Assembly (NCBI GenBank): GCA_964246015.1
Contig: CAXTPG010000043.1
Coordinates: 1-33,935, forward strand
Reading direction: 5' to 3'
Source of the DNA: JBBROS01 sp964246015
GTDB taxonomy: Bacteria; Pseudomonadota; Alphaproteobacteria; Acetobacterales; Acetobacteraceae
DNA length: 33,935 bases
Shown one piece after another: positions 24,163-33,306 of this stretch. The position numbers and the translations under genes are program-made. Within the stretch, counting starts at the first letter, position 1. Every line of letters starts with the position of its first letter. Below the pieces are notes generated by a model that worked only from the letters and a program-made list of their open reading frames with translations, was not told the origin of the DNA and searched no databases.

Positions 24163-26775
24163 ATGTCCAGCCCCATCGCAGCCCCCGTCCTGTTCGCCGC
24201 CCGCCGGCCGCTGCTGGTGGTGCTGCTGTGCCTGCTGCTGGGGGCCGCGTGCGTCGTGCTGGCGGCCAAGCGGCTGGATGTCACCACGGACGTCGACACG
24301 TTGTTCGCCGCCACGCTGCCGTGGAAGCAGCGGGAGGCCGAGCTGAAGCGGATGTTCCCGCAATTCAACGACCTGATGGTGGCGGTGATCGACGGCGACA
24401 GCCCGGAGGCGGCGGACGCGACGGCGGCCGGGCTGCTGGCGGCGCTGTCGGGGGACCCGCACTTCAAGACGGTCGTGCGTCCGGATGCGTCGCCGTTCTT
24501 CGACAGGCAGGGGCTGCTGTTCCTGGAGCTGGACGTGCTGGGCAAGCTGCTGGACCAGACGATCGACGCGCAGCCGTTCCTGGGGCAGTTGGCGGCGGAC
24601 CCGTCCGCCCGGGGGTTGTTCGCGGCGTTGTCGTTGGTGGCGATGGGGGTGGAGCGCGGGCAGGCCGAGCTCGGGCCGTTCACGGCGCCGTTGCAGGGGT
24701 TCCATACGGCGCTGGCGTCGGCGGTCGCGGGCAAGGCCAAACCGTTGTCGTGGCAGCGGCTGCTGTCCGGGCCGGTTGCGGATCTGGGGGGGCCGTACCG
24801 GTTCCTGCTGATGCAGCCGAAGCTCGACTTCGGGATGCTGGCGCCGGGTGCTGCGGCGACGGATGCGTTGCGGGCGGCGGCGGCGCGGCAGGAGTTCGTG
24901 GCGCTGGGGCAGGCGCGGGTGCGGGTCACGGGGTCGGTCGCGCTGGCGGACGAGGAGTTCTCGACCGTGGCGCACGGGGCGGTGGCGGGCCTGGTCGGCA
25001 GCACGCTGCTGGTGATCGTGTGGCTGTTCTTTGCCGTCCGGACGTGGCGGCTGATCGTGCCGATCCTGTTCACGCTGGTGCTGGGTCTGCTGGTGACGAC
25101 GGGGTTCGCGACGATCACCAGCAGCCCGCTGAACCTGATCTCGGTCGCGTTCGCGATCCTGTTCGTGGGGATCGCGGTGGATTTCGCGATCCAGTTCAGC
25201 GTGCGCTACCGGGAGGTTTCGGCCGCGCATCCGGGGGAGCCGGTGGCTGCCCTGGCGCTGACGGCGGAGCGGTCGGGCGTGCAGATCCTGGTCGCGGCGG
25301 CGGCGACGTCGGCGGGGTTCCTGGCGTTCGTGCCGACGGATTTCACGGGGGTGGCGGAGCTGGGTCTGATCGCGGGCGTGGGGATGCTGATCGCGTTCGC
25401 GTGCACGATGACGGCGCTGCCCGCGGCGATCATGCTGTGCCGGTCGGGCACGGGCGTGATGGCGGGGGAGGCCGGGTTCGCGTGGGCGGCGCCGGTCGAC
25501 CGTGCGGTGGCGCGGGTGCGCTGGCCGGTGCTGGCGATGTTCGCGGTGCTGGCGGGGCTGGGCGTCGCGGCGACGACGCGGCTGCAGTTCGACAGCGATC
25601 CGCTGCACACCAAGGACCCGAACACCGAGGCGATGCGGACCCTGTCCGACCTGGCTGCGAACCCGATCACCGACCCCTACACGATCGACATCATGGCGGC
25701 GGACGCGGCGGCGGCGCGGGCGGTGGAGACGCGGCTGAAGGCGTTGCCGCTGACGGCGCAGGTGGTGTCGCTGGACAGCTTCGTGCCGGAGGACCAGGCG
25801 CCGAAGCTGGCGCTGATCGCGGACGCGGCGAACCTGCTGGCGCCCACGCTGGCGCCGCGCCAGGCCGCGGCGGCGGTCACGGCCGCCGACCTGCGGCTTG
25901 CGGCGCAATCGGCCGGCGCGCAATTGGCGAAGGCGGTGCCGAAGCTTCCGCCCGACCATCCGCTGGCAGCCATCGCGGCGGATCTCAAGCAGCTCGAATC
26001 CGCGCCGGATGCGGTGCTGCTGGCGGCGGATGCGGCGTTGACGCGATTCCTGCCGCAGCAGCTGGAGCGGCTGCGGGCCGCGTTGCAGGCGACGCCGGTG
26101 ACGGAGGCGGATATCCCGCCCGACATCGCGCGCGACTGGCTGCTGCCGGACGGGCGGCGTCGGGTTCAGGTGTCGTCGAAGGCCGAGGCGTCGGGGTCGG
26201 AGGGGTTGCGGCGGTTCAGCGACCAGGTGCGCGGGGCGGTGCCGGAGGCGGGCGGGTCCGCGATCACGATCGTGGAGACGGCGAACACGATCATCCGGGC
26301 GTTCTCGCGGGCGGCGGCGGGGGCGGTGCTGGCGATCGTCGTGATCCTGGCGCTGGCGCTGCGGCGGGTGGTGGACGTGCTGATGGTGCTGGCGCCGCTG
26401 GTGCTGTCGTCGCTGCTGACGGTGCTGGTGGCGGTGCTGCTGCCGCTGCCGCTGAACTTCGCGAACGTCATCGCGCTGCCGCTGCTGCTGGGGGTCGGGG
26501 TGTCGTTCAACATCTATTTCGTGATGAACTGGCGGGCGGGGCAGACGGCGCCGCTGGCCTCGCCGACGGCGCGGGCGGTCGTGTTCTCGGCGCTGACGAC
26601 GGGGACGGCGTTCGGGTCGCTTGCGCTGTCAGGACATCCGGGGACGGCGAGCATGGGGACGCTGCTGCTGCTGAGCCTGGGGTGCACGCTGCTGGGAAGC
26701 CTGGTGTTCGTTCCGGCGCTGCTCGCCACAATCCGACCACAGGGGCGGCGCACAACAGGCTACGCGCGGGGCTGA
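24163..26775 (+). CDS. hpnN: Hopanoid transporter HpnN (RND superfamily)
   Basis: HpnN is the MMPL/RND-type inner-membrane exporter needed to move hopanoids to the outer membrane, shown in Rhodopseudomonas palustris. The 870-residue product has the RND layout: a first membrane helix (LLVVLLCLLLGAACVVL), a large periplasmic loop, helices 2-6 (including ILFVGIAVDFAIQFSVRYRE, a sterol-sensing-like segment), then a second helix, loop and helix bundle (LLLGVGVSFNIYFVMNW). The ATG at 24163 gives the family N-terminus; upstream in-frame codons lead into unlike sequence. It faces hpnK tail to tail. The length is right for HpnN and the flanking hpn genes make the assignment strong. Confidence 0.95.
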   Translation: MSSPIAAPVLFAARRPLLVVLLCLLLGAACVVLAAKRLDVTTDVDTLFAATLPWKQREAELKRMFPQFNDLMVAVIDGDSPEAADATAAGLLAALSGDPHFKTVVRPDASPFFDRQGLLFLELDVLGKLLDQTIDAQPFLGQLAADPSARGLFAALSLVAMGVERGQAELGPFTAPLQGFHTALASAVAGKAKPLSWQRLLSGPVADLGGPYRFLLMQPKLDFGMLAPGAAATDALRAAAARQEFVALGQARVRVTGSVALADEEFSTVAHGAVAGLVGSTLLVIVWLFFAVRTWRLIVPILFTLVLGLLVTTGFATITSSPLNLISVAFAILFVGIAVDFAIQFSVRYREVSAAHPGEPVAALALTAERSGVQILVAAAATSAGFLAFVPTDFTGVAELGLIAGVGMLIAFACTMTALPAAIMLCRSGTGVMAGEAGFAWAAPVDRAVARVRWPVLAMFAVLAGLGVAATTRLQFDSDPLHTKDPNTEAMRTLSDLAANPITDPYTIDIMAADAAAARAVETRLKALPLTAQVVSLDSFVPEDQAPKLALIADAANLLAPTLAPRQAAAAVTAADLRLAAQSAGAQLAKAVPKLPPDHPLAAIAADLKQLESAPDAVLLAADAALTRFLPQQLERLRAALQATPVTEADIPPDIARDWLLPDGRRRVQVSSKAEASGSEGLRRFSDQVRGAVPEAGGSAITIVETANTIIRAFSRAAAGAVLAIVVILALALRRVVDVLMVLAPLVLSSLLTVLVAVLLPLPLNFANVIALPLLLGVGVSFNIYFVMNWRAGQTAPLASPTARAVVFSALTTGTAFGSLALSGHPGTASMGTLLLLSLGCTLLGSLVFVPALLATIRPQGRRTTGYARG

Positions 26776-26804
26776 TGCTTTCCCCGGGCGGGAGCCAGCC
26801 TGCC

Positions 26805-26921
26805 ATGAAGTTCGTTCGCACCGTCCTGATCATTGCCGCCCTCGTGCTGGGCTGGGTGGTCATAAGGGCGGAGAGTTCGGCGCACGGGATCACCCCCGTT
26901 ATCGTTCACACCGCGCCGTAG
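26805..26921 (+). CDS. Possible 38-residue single-pass membrane peptide
   Basis: An ATG after GGGAG (loosely spaced ribosome site) opens a frame MKFVRTVLIIAALVLGWVVI... with one clear hydrophobic helix and a short polar tail. It follows hpnN by 29 bases and overlaps the 3' end of hpnK on the other strand by 16 bases. Codon use (GTT, ATT, ATA) is less GC-biased than in neighbours. I do not recognise it. It could be a real small membrane protein cotranscribed with hpnN or a chance frame. Confidence 0.3.
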   Translation: MKFVRTVLIIAALVLGWVVIRAESSAHGITPVIVHTAP

Positions 26922-27742
26922 GTCGTCCGCACCACGCCGGCCGCGTCCAGGGCCGCCCGCAGGTCCGGGCTGAGCAGGGTGGCGAGTTCCGCCTCGTGCT
27001 CGTAGTCGGGCATCAGGCGCATCAGGCGGCTGTCGCGGCGGGCGGCCGGGTGGAAGTAGATTTCGTTCAGGCCGTCGGGCAGGTTCGGCACCAGGCGCAG
27101 CAGGCGGTCGGAGGTCATGTGGCCGGACCAGGCGATGCCGAAGACGTTGTCGTTCACCTCCATGCCGGCGCGGGTGGCGCGGTAGCGCAGCAGGTCGGAC
27201 CAGAAGTTGAGGGCGCGGCCGCCGAAGCCCACGCCGGTGCCGCTGCGGCGCATGGGGCCGGCGGGTTCGCGGGGGATGCGCATGGCGGGGCATTTGAACT
27301 CGCGGCCGATCTCGACCATCAGGCGGCCCACGGTGGGGTGCATGTGCATGTGCTTGTGGGCGTTCGCGTGGTCCAGGCGCAGACCGGTCTTGGCGAAGGC
27401 GGAGAACTGGGAGCGGATTTCCGACGCGACCTGCCGGCGCTTCCTGGGGCGGAAGTAGTAGTCCATCGAGACGCCGAACTGGTCCGACGGGAAGTCCCCG
27501 GCGGCGTCGACCAGGCCCTTCACGGCGCTGGGGCGGACGGACGCGCCCTCGATCACCACGACGTGCAGGCCGACGCGGAGCTGGGGCAGCGCCCGGGCGC
27601 GGCGGACCGCGTCGCCGGCGGCGGCGCCGGCGATCATGAGGCTGGCGGTGGTCAGCAGGCCGTCGCGGCAGGCGTGCTCGACGGCTTCGTTCACGCTTTC
27701 CGACAGGCCGAAGTCGTCGGCGGTGAAGATGACGCGTTTCAC
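26906..27742 (-). CDS. hpnK: Hopanoid biosynthesis deacetylase HpnK (ChbG/YdjC-like)
   Basis: HpnK removes the N-acetyl group from the glucosaminyl hopanoid made by HpnI, before ring rearrangement to the cyclitol ether. The 278-residue product has the YdjC-type metal-dependent deacetylase motifs: TADDFGLS (D9, D10), GLH (H60) and DHANAHKHMHMHP (H125, H129, H131). It begins 10 bases after the hpnJ stop and is the last gene of the dxs-hpnM-hpnI-hpnJ-hpnK operon. Confidence 0.95.
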   Translation of the reverse strand: MKRVIFTADDFGLSESVNEAVEHACRDGLLTTASLMIAGAAAGDAVRRARALPQLRVGLHVVVIEGASVRPSAVKGLVDAAGDFPSDQFGVSMDYYFRPRKRRQVASEIRSQFSAFAKTGLRLDHANAHKHMHMHPTVGRLMVEIGREFKCPAMRIPREPAGPMRRSGTGVGFGGRALNFWSDLLRYRATRAGMEVNDNVFGIAWSGHMTSDRLLRLVPNLPDGLNEIYFHPAARRDSRLMRLMPDYEHEAELATLLSPDLRAALDAAGVVRTTYGAV

Positions 27743-27752
27743 GGGCGGCCGA

Positions 27753-29183
27753 TCAGGCCGCTTTGTTGCGTTCCCGGAGGAACTGGAAGAACTCCACGCC
27801 CTCCCGCAGGCGGCGCTTCATCATCTGCGGGCTTCGGACCATCTCGCCGACGATCGACGCGATCTTGGGCGCGCGGAAGTAGAAGCGGCGATAGAACGCC
27901 TCGACGTTGTCGAAGATCTCGGTGTGGCTGAGGATGCCGGGGTAGTGGAGGGGGGCGATCTGGACGCCGCGCTCGTCGATGAGTTCGGCGTGTTCCGCGT
28001 CGAGCCAACCGTTCTTGACGGCCTGGTCGTAGAGGTATGTCCCGGGATAGGGGGCGGCGAGGGAGACCTGCATGGTGTGCGGGTTGATCTCGACGGCGTA
28101 GCGGATGGTTTCCTCGATCGTCTCCTTGGTTTCGCCGGGGAGGCCGAGGATGAAGGTGCCGTGGATCTTGATGCCGAGCTCGTGGCAGTCCTTGGTGAAC
28201 TTCTTGGCGACGTCGATCAGCAGGCCCTTCTTGATGTTGTGCAGGATCTGCTGGTTGCCGCTTTCGTAGCCGACGAGCAGGAGGCGCAGGCCGTTGGCGC
28301 GCAGCACCTCGAGCGTCTTGCGCGGCACGTTGGCCTTTGCGTTGCAGGACCAGGTGACGCCGAGCTTGCCCAGCTCGCGCGCGATGGCTTCGGCGCGGGG
28401 GAGGTTGTCGGTGAAGGTGTCGTCGTCGAAGAAGAACTCGCGGACCTGGGGGAAGTCACGCATGGCCTGCTTGATCTCGGCGGCGACGTGTTCCGGGCTG
28501 CGGACGCGGTAGCGGTGTCCGCCGACGGTTTGGGGCCAGAGGCAGAAGGTGCAGCGGCTTTTGCAGCCGCGGCCGCTGTAGATGCTGATGTAGGGGTGCA
28601 TCAGGTAGCCGATGAAGTAGTCCTCGATCCGCAGGTCCCGCTTGTAGACGTCGGTGACGAACGGAAGCTGGTCCATGTCCTCGAGGATCGCGCGGTCCTT
28701 GTTGTGGACGATCAGGCCGTCGGCGTTGCGGTAGCTGATGCCGTCGATGGCGGAGAAGTCGCGGCCCTCGGCGACCTCGAGGCAGGTGAAGTCGAACTCG
28801 TTGCGGGCCACGAAGTCGATGGGGGCGCCCTGTTCGAGGCTTTCCTGCGCCTGGACGGCGACCTTCGCGCCGACGAAGCCGATCTTGAGCGAGGGTTTCG
28901 CGTCCTTCAGCGCCTGCGCGACCTTCACGTCCGACGCGAAGGAGGGCGTGCTGGTGTGGATGACGACGAGGTCGCGGTTGCGGATGTCGGCCAGGATGGG
29001 GTCCATGCCGATGCCGGCGGGGGGGGCGTCGATCAGCCGGCTGCCGGGCACGAGGGCGGCGGGCTGCGCGAGCCAGGTGGGATACCAAAAGGACTTGATC
29101 TCCCGCTTTGCCTGGTAGCGCGATCCGGCGCCGCCGTCGAAACCGCCGAAGGACGGTGGCTGCAGGAACAGGGTCTTCATCAT
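27753..29183 (-). CDS. hpnJ: Hopanoid biosynthesis radical SAM protein HpnJ
   Basis: HpnJ is assigned to conversion of the bacteriohopanetetrol glucosamine head group to the cyclitol ether. The 476-residue product has an N-terminal B12-binding-like domain (residues 1-170) followed by a radical SAM core with the cluster motif CKSRCTFC (C207, C211, C214), then GGHRYRVRSPEHV and GLPGETKETIEETIRYA. Two adjacent ATG codons (29183, 29180) could each start it. It sits 7 bases after hpnI and 10 before hpnK. The sequence and context agree, so confidence is high. Confidence 0.96.
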   Translation of the reverse strand: MMKTLFLQPPSFGGFDGGAGSRYQAKREIKSFWYPTWLAQPAALVPGSRLIDAPPAGIGMDPILADIRNRDLVVIHTSTPSFASDVKVAQALKDAKPSLKIGFVGAKVAVQAQESLEQGAPIDFVARNEFDFTCLEVAEGRDFSAIDGISYRNADGLIVHNKDRAILEDMDQLPFVTDVYKRDLRIEDYFIGYLMHPYISIYSGRGCKSRCTFCLWPQTVGGHRYRVRSPEHVAAEIKQAMRDFPQVREFFFDDDTFTDNLPRAEAIARELGKLGVTWSCNAKANVPRKTLEVLRANGLRLLLVGYESGNQQILHNIKKGLLIDVAKKFTKDCHELGIKIHGTFILGLPGETKETIEETIRYAVEINPHTMQVSLAAPYPGTYLYDQAVKNGWLDAEHAELIDERGVQIAPLHYPGILSHTEIFDNVEAFYRRFYFRAPKIASIVGEMVRSPQMMKRRLREGVEFFQFLRERNKAA

Positions 29184-29190
29184 TTCGGGT

Positions 29191-30339
29191 TCATCCCTCT
29201 CCGGGCGCCAGGCCCGGCCTCGTCGCGATCATCACCTGGCCGCGCCAGGCGACGCGCCGGGTGCGGTAGCTGGCGAGGATCACGGTCACGGACAACAGGT
29301 CACGCAGCGGCAAACACCAGATCGTGAGGCCCGATGCAATGCCCAAGTTTCGATCGAGCGCCTGCGCGTAGGCGGCCCGGCCCATCCAGGTGAGGGCGAA
29401 GAGGCCCCAGGCCCAGCCGGCGCCGCCGGAGACCCCCAGGGTGAGCGCAGCCCAGAACAGCGGAAACTGCACGGCCGAGAAGGCGAATTCGGTGGGCACG
29501 AGGCTTTTGACGGTGCGGGCCCAGCGCAGCTCGTGTTCGAACAGCGCGGGCATCTGCGTTTCCGGCACCGTCGTCGCGGGGATTGTCTCGGCCAGGGCGA
29601 TCGTCAGTCCCTGCGCGCGGACGAGGCGGCCGAGCACGGCGTCATCGGCCAGGTGGTCCACGAGGGCGCGCATGCCGCCGATCCGGTCGAGCGTGTCGCG
29701 GGTGAGTGCCATGGTGGCGCCGAGGCAGTCCTGCCGGCCCATGGCGCGGGCGAGGAGTGCGCCGGGGAGGAAGGCGTGGTTGATCTGTGCGGCGCCGAGC
29801 TGTCCGGTCAGACCGTGGTTTGCGGCGAGGCCGGAATAGACGGTGGTGACGAGGCCGACGCCCGGCCGGTCGAGCGTGGCGACGAGGCGGCGCAGGTAGT
29901 CGGGCGCCACGTGCATGTCGCTGTCGGCGATGACGAGCACGCCGTGGCGGGCATGCGGCATCATGTTGATGAGGTTGCCGATCTTCCGGTTGGCGCCGTG
30001 CTGCGTGCGGTCGACGACGACGTCCATGTGGACGCCGGGGAACCGGTCGCGCAGGCGGCGGAGCACGGGGAGGGCGGCGTCGTTGGGGTCCTGCAGGCCG
30101 AACACGATCTGGAACTCGGGGTAGTCCTGGCTGCAGGCGGTCGCGAGCGCCTGCTCCAGCAGCGGCTCGTCGCCGTGCAGGGGCTTGAGGATCGTCACGG
30201 GCGGCAGGGCGCGTGCCGCGGGCGCGGGGCGGGCGCGGAATCGGGACAATGCGGTCCATCCTGCCGCGCATTGCAGCAGGCCCACGCCGGTCAGGCAGGC
30301 GAGGGAGAGGGACGCGAACTCCAGCGGGCCAGGCGTCAC
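29191..30339 (-). CDS. hpnI: Hopanoid biosynthesis glycosyltransferase HpnI
   Basis: HpnI adds N-acetylglucosamine to bacteriohopanetetrol in the inner membrane. The 382-residue product is a ceramide-glucosyltransferase-like family 2 enzyme: an N-terminal membrane helix, PVTILKPLHGDEPLLEQAL, the metal/UDP motif ADSDMHV (D139, D141), ADDAVLG (D232, D233) and ELRWARTVKS with R272-W273, then C-terminal membrane helices. The start is GTG (30339), supported by GGGAG about 11 bases upstream. It follows hpnM by 13 bases. Confidence 0.95.
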   Translation of the reverse strand: MTPGPLEFASLSLACLTGVGLLQCAAGWTALSRFRARPAPAARALPPVTILKPLHGDEPLLEQALATACSQDYPEFQIVFGLQDPNDAALPVLRRLRDRFPGVHMDVVVDRTQHGANRKIGNLINMMPHARHGVLVIADSDMHVAPDYLRRLVATLDRPGVGLVTTVYSGLAANHGLTGQLGAAQINHAFLPGALLARAMGRQDCLGATMALTRDTLDRIGGMRALVDHLADDAVLGRLVRAQGLTIALAETIPATTVPETQMPALFEHELRWARTVKSLVPTEFAFSAVQFPLFWAALTLGVSGGAGWAWGLFALTWMGRAAYAQALDRNLGIASGLTIWCLPLRDLLSVTVILASYRTRRVAWRGQVMIATRPGLAPGEG

Positions 30340-30352
30340 GCGGTGCTCCCGT

Positions 30353-30970
30353 TCAGGACACGGCGCCGCCCGACAGCTCGGCGGCCTTGCGGCGCAGACT
30401 GTCGATCAGCGGCTGGGCGGTGGATGCCGTCACCAGGCTGCGGAAGTCGCTCCGCTTGACGGCGTTCTGGCTGATGCTGCCGTTGAGCAGCACGTCGATG
30501 GCGCGCCAGCCCTGGGGGCCGCGGCGCATGACGTAGTCGATGGTCACCGGCTCGCCCCGGGCGGGCACGATCCTTGTGCCGACGACGATGTCCTGGCCGA
30601 CGGCGCGCTGGTCGGGCACGACCTCCAGCCGCTCGCCGCCGAAGCTGTCGAAGTTGGAGACGTAGCTGGCGACGGTGAACTTGCGGAAGGCGTCGAGCAG
30701 GGCCGTCTGCTGGTCGGCCGGGAGCGCGGCGAAGCGGGGTCCGACGGATGCGGCGAGCACGCCCGGCAGGTCGAACGCGCGATCGACGACGGGGGCGAAG
30801 GCGTTGAAGCGTTGCAGGAACGGCGTCGCGGCACCGGCGCGCATGGCGGCGAGGATGGCCTGGTTCAACGCCTCGATCGGCGCGGCCGCCGCCGGGTCCG
30901 CGGCCCGGGCGGCGGTTGCGGCGAACGTGGCGACGGCGGCGGCCAGCGTGGCCCGGCGCGACAGCCTCAT
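30353..30970 (-). CDS. hpnM: Hopanoid-associated HpnM (MlaC / toluene-tolerance Ttg2D family)
   Basis: A 205-residue periplasmic protein of the MlaC type, which shuttles lipids between membranes; HpnM is thought to act in hopanoid trafficking with HpnN. The N-terminus RRATLAAAVATFAATAARA is a signal peptide cut near ARA-AD. Family stretches include FNAFAPVVDRAFDLPGVLAA, FRKFTVASYVSNFDSFGGER and the IDYVMRRGPQGWRAIDVLLN strand pair. Its ATG overlaps the dxs stop by four bases (ATGA), so production is tied to isoprenoid precursor supply. Confidence 0.93.
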   Translation of the reverse strand: MRLSRRATLAAAVATFAATAARAADPAAAAPIEALNQAILAAMRAGAATPFLQRFNAFAPVVDRAFDLPGVLAASVGPRFAALPADQQTALLDAFRKFTVASYVSNFDSFGGERLEVVPDQRAVGQDIVVGTRIVPARGEPVTIDYVMRRGPQGWRAIDVLLNGSISQNAVKRSDFRSLVTASTAQPLIDSLRRKAAELSGGAVS

Positions 30971-32928
30971 CGGCCCGGCACTCCCGCCAGCGAGACGAGG
31001 GTCTTGCCGCTGTCATGTCCCAGGGCGGAGAGGGCGGTCGCGACGATGTGCTTGGCGCTCAGCCCGGCCTCGATCATCTGCCCGGCGGGGGTGCCGTGGT
31101 CGATGAACACGTCCGGCAGGGTCATCGGGCGGATGCGCAGGGCACCATCCAGCAGGCCGCGCTGGGCGAGGTGCTGCATGACGGCGGCGCCGAAGCCGCC
31201 GACGGACCCTTCCTCGATGATGATCAACACAGCGTGCTCGCGGGCCAATCGCTCGATCATGTCGACGTCGAAGGGCTTGGCGAAGCGCGCGTCGGCGACG
31301 GTGGTGGCGAAGCCGCGGGCCGCGAGTTCGTCGGCGGCGCGGAGGCTGTCGGCGAGGCGGGTGCCGAGCGAGAGGATGGCGACGGAGGTGCCTTCGCGCA
31401 TGATGCGGCCGCGGCCGATCGACAGCGGCGTGCCGCGGTCCGGCATGACCAGTCCGGTGCTTTCGCCGCGGGGGTAGCGGACGGCGCTGGGGCCGTCGTC
31501 GATGGCGGCCGAGGTGGCGACCATGTGCATCAGCTCCAGCTCGTCGCTGGGGGCCATGATGACCATGCCGGGCAGGCAGCCGAGGTAGGCGAGGTCGAAG
31601 CTGCCGGCGTGGGTCGCGCCGTCGGCGCCGACGAGGCCGGCGCGGTCGATGCCGAATCGGACGGGCAGTTTCTGGATTGCGACGTCGTGTACGACCTGGT
31701 CGTAGGCGCGCTGCAGGAAGGTGCTGTAGATGGCGCAGAAGGGCTTCAGGCCCTCGGTCGCCATGCCGGCGGCGAAGGTGACGGCGTGCTGTTCGGCGAT
31801 GCCGACGTCGAAGCAGCGGTCGGGGAAGCGGGCGGCGAAGCGGTCGAGTCCGGTGCCGGTGGGCATTGCGGCGGTGACGGCGACGATGGCCTCGTCGGCG
31901 GCGGCCTCGGCGATCAGGGCGTTGGCGAAGACGCGGGTGTATTGCGGGGGCCCCGGGGGGGCTTTCACCTGCTCGCCGGTCACGACGTTGAACTTGCTGA
32001 CGGCGTGGAGCTTGTCGGCGGTGTTTTCGGCCGGGCCGTAGCCGTGGCCCTTCTTGGTGATGACGTGGAGGAGGATGGGGCCGCTTTCCTCGGCCTCGCG
32101 CACGTTGCGGAGGACGGGGAGCAGGTGGTCCATGTTGTGGCCGTCGATGGGGCCGACGTAGTAGAAGCCCAGCTCCTCGAACAGGGTGCCGCCGGTGATC
32201 ATGCCGCGGGCGTATTCCTCGGCGCGGCGTGCGGTGCGCTCGATGCCTTTCGGGAAGCGCTTGGCCATGCGGACGGCGAGGTCGCGCAGGTTGAGGAACG
32301 ATCGGCTGCTCATGAGGCGGCTGAGGTAGGCGCTCATGGCGCCGACGGGCGGCGCGATGGACATGTCGTTGTCGTTGAGGATGACGAGCAGGCGGGAGTG
32401 GCGGTCGCCGGCGTTGTTCATCGCCTCGTAGGCCATTCCGGCGCTCATTGCGCCGTCGCCGATGACGGCGACGACGTGGCGGTCCTTTTCGCCCTTGAGG
32501 TCGTGGGCCACGGCCATGCCGAGTCCGGCCGAGATGCTGGTGCTGCTATGCGCGGCGCCGAAGGGATCGTATTCGGATTCGGACCTGCGTGTGAAACCGG
32601 ACAGTCCGTTCGGCTGGCGCAGGGTGCGGATGCGATCGCGGCGCCCGGTGAGGATCTTGTGGGGGTAGGCCTGATGGCCGACGTCCCAGATGAGGCGGTC
32701 GCGGGGGGTGTCGAAGATGGCGTGGAGCGCCACCGTGAGTTCGACGACTCCGAGGGACGCGCCGAGATGGCCGCCCGTGGTGCTGACGGCGTCGACGGTT
32801 TCGGCCCGCAGCTCGTCGGCGATCTGTCGCAACTGGTCATGCGAGAAGTTCCGCATGTCGGCGGGCACGCGGATACGGTCCAGCAACGGCGTTGCGGGAC
32901 GGGAAGGGAGCGGCATGCTGGCGTTCAT
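30967..32928 (-). CDS. dxs: 1-deoxy-D-xylulose-5-phosphate synthase
   Basis: DXS condenses pyruvate and glyceraldehyde-3-phosphate, using thiamine diphosphate, in the first step of the MEP isoprenoid route. The product is 653 residues, of usual length. Visible are GGHLGASLG (H54), the ThDP/Mg motif IGDGAMSAGM...NDNDMS (157-190), YVGPIDGHN, and the transketolase-type DVGIAEQHA with the catalytic glutamate. The start is ATG 32928 (MNASMPLPS), with GGGGGAG about 12 bases before; ATG 32916 is an alternative. Placement at the head of the hopanoid operon suggests a copy dedicated to hopanoid supply, possibly one of two in the genome. Confidence 0.95.
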   Translation of the reverse strand: MNASMPLPSRPATPLLDRIRVPADMRNFSHDQLRQIADELRAETVDAVSTTGGHLGASLGVVELTVALHAIFDTPRDRLIWDVGHQAYPHKILTGRRDRIRTLRQPNGLSGFTRRSESEYDPFGAAHSSTSISAGLGMAVAHDLKGEKDRHVVAVIGDGAMSAGMAYEAMNNAGDRHSRLLVILNDNDMSIAPPVGAMSAYLSRLMSSRSFLNLRDLAVRMAKRFPKGIERTARRAEEYARGMITGGTLFEELGFYYVGPIDGHNMDHLLPVLRNVREAEESGPILLHVITKKGHGYGPAENTADKLHAVSKFNVVTGEQVKAPPGPPQYTRVFANALIAEAAADEAIVAVTAAMPTGTGLDRFAARFPDRCFDVGIAEQHAVTFAAGMATEGLKPFCAIYSTFLQRAYDQVVHDVAIQKLPVRFGIDRAGLVGADGATHAGSFDLAYLGCLPGMVIMAPSDELELMHMVATSAAIDDGPSAVRYPRGESTGLVMPDRGTPLSIGRGRIMREGTSVAILSLGTRLADSLRAADELAARGFATTVADARFAKPFDVDMIERLAREHAVLIIIEEGSVGGFGAAVMQHLAQRGLLDGALRIRPMTLPDVFIDHGTPAGQMIEAGLSAKHIVATALSALGHDSGKTLVSLAGVPGR

Positions 32929-33306
32929 CAGGTCTCTGTGCTCCCCCGCCTGGGCCGGAGCCGGCGGCTGTCTCTGTCGTTCTGTCACCGGCCGTACCCC
33001 TGGCCCGGGGCCGGCGGGAAGAACCACGTCCGCCGTCGGGGTGCAAGAGTCGCGAGTCGGACCGTTCATCGGCGTGTAACGTGGTGCAACACTAGCCAGT
33101 CCGGAAATAAGGTGCCAGTCCGCCACGCTCAACGGGGAGCGATGTGGCCGATTTGCCACATCGCACGATCGCAAAACGGGGTGGTCAACCCGTCGGGGCT
33201 GCGATGCACTATGTTGGGTGCAGTGCGGCATTGCGCGGGTTGGCCCTGGACGGGCCGGTCGGTCCGTGTGATGCCGGTGACGCTGTCTGAAAAGGTACTG
33301 TCGAGA
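32929..33306. promoter_or_regulatory. Divergent dxs / hpnH control region
   Basis: This 378-base gap between two outward-facing hopanoid genes must hold both promoters. It contains a 26-base inverted repeat (33139-33164, listed separately) and patches less GC-rich than average (around 33090-33115 and 33170-33215). An AAAAGG about 10 bases before hpnH is its likely ribosome site. I could not fix -35/-10 boxes with confidence, and I see no small gene. Confidence 0.55.
33139..33164. promoter_or_regulatory. Perfect inverted repeat in the hopanoid divergent promoter
   Basis: Ten-base arms GCGATGTGGC (33139-33148) and GCCACATCGC (33155-33164) around CGATTT. It lies 142 bases before hpnH and 210 bases before dxs. 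It could be an operator for a regulator of both transcripts, or a hairpin in a long leader. Confidence 0.55.

Noticed and set aside
22605..26921. A 1438-residue plus-strand open frame across the SulP gene and hpnN
   Set aside because: It is low-complexity and overlaps two well-supported genes. Only its last 39 codons were kept as a weak candidate.
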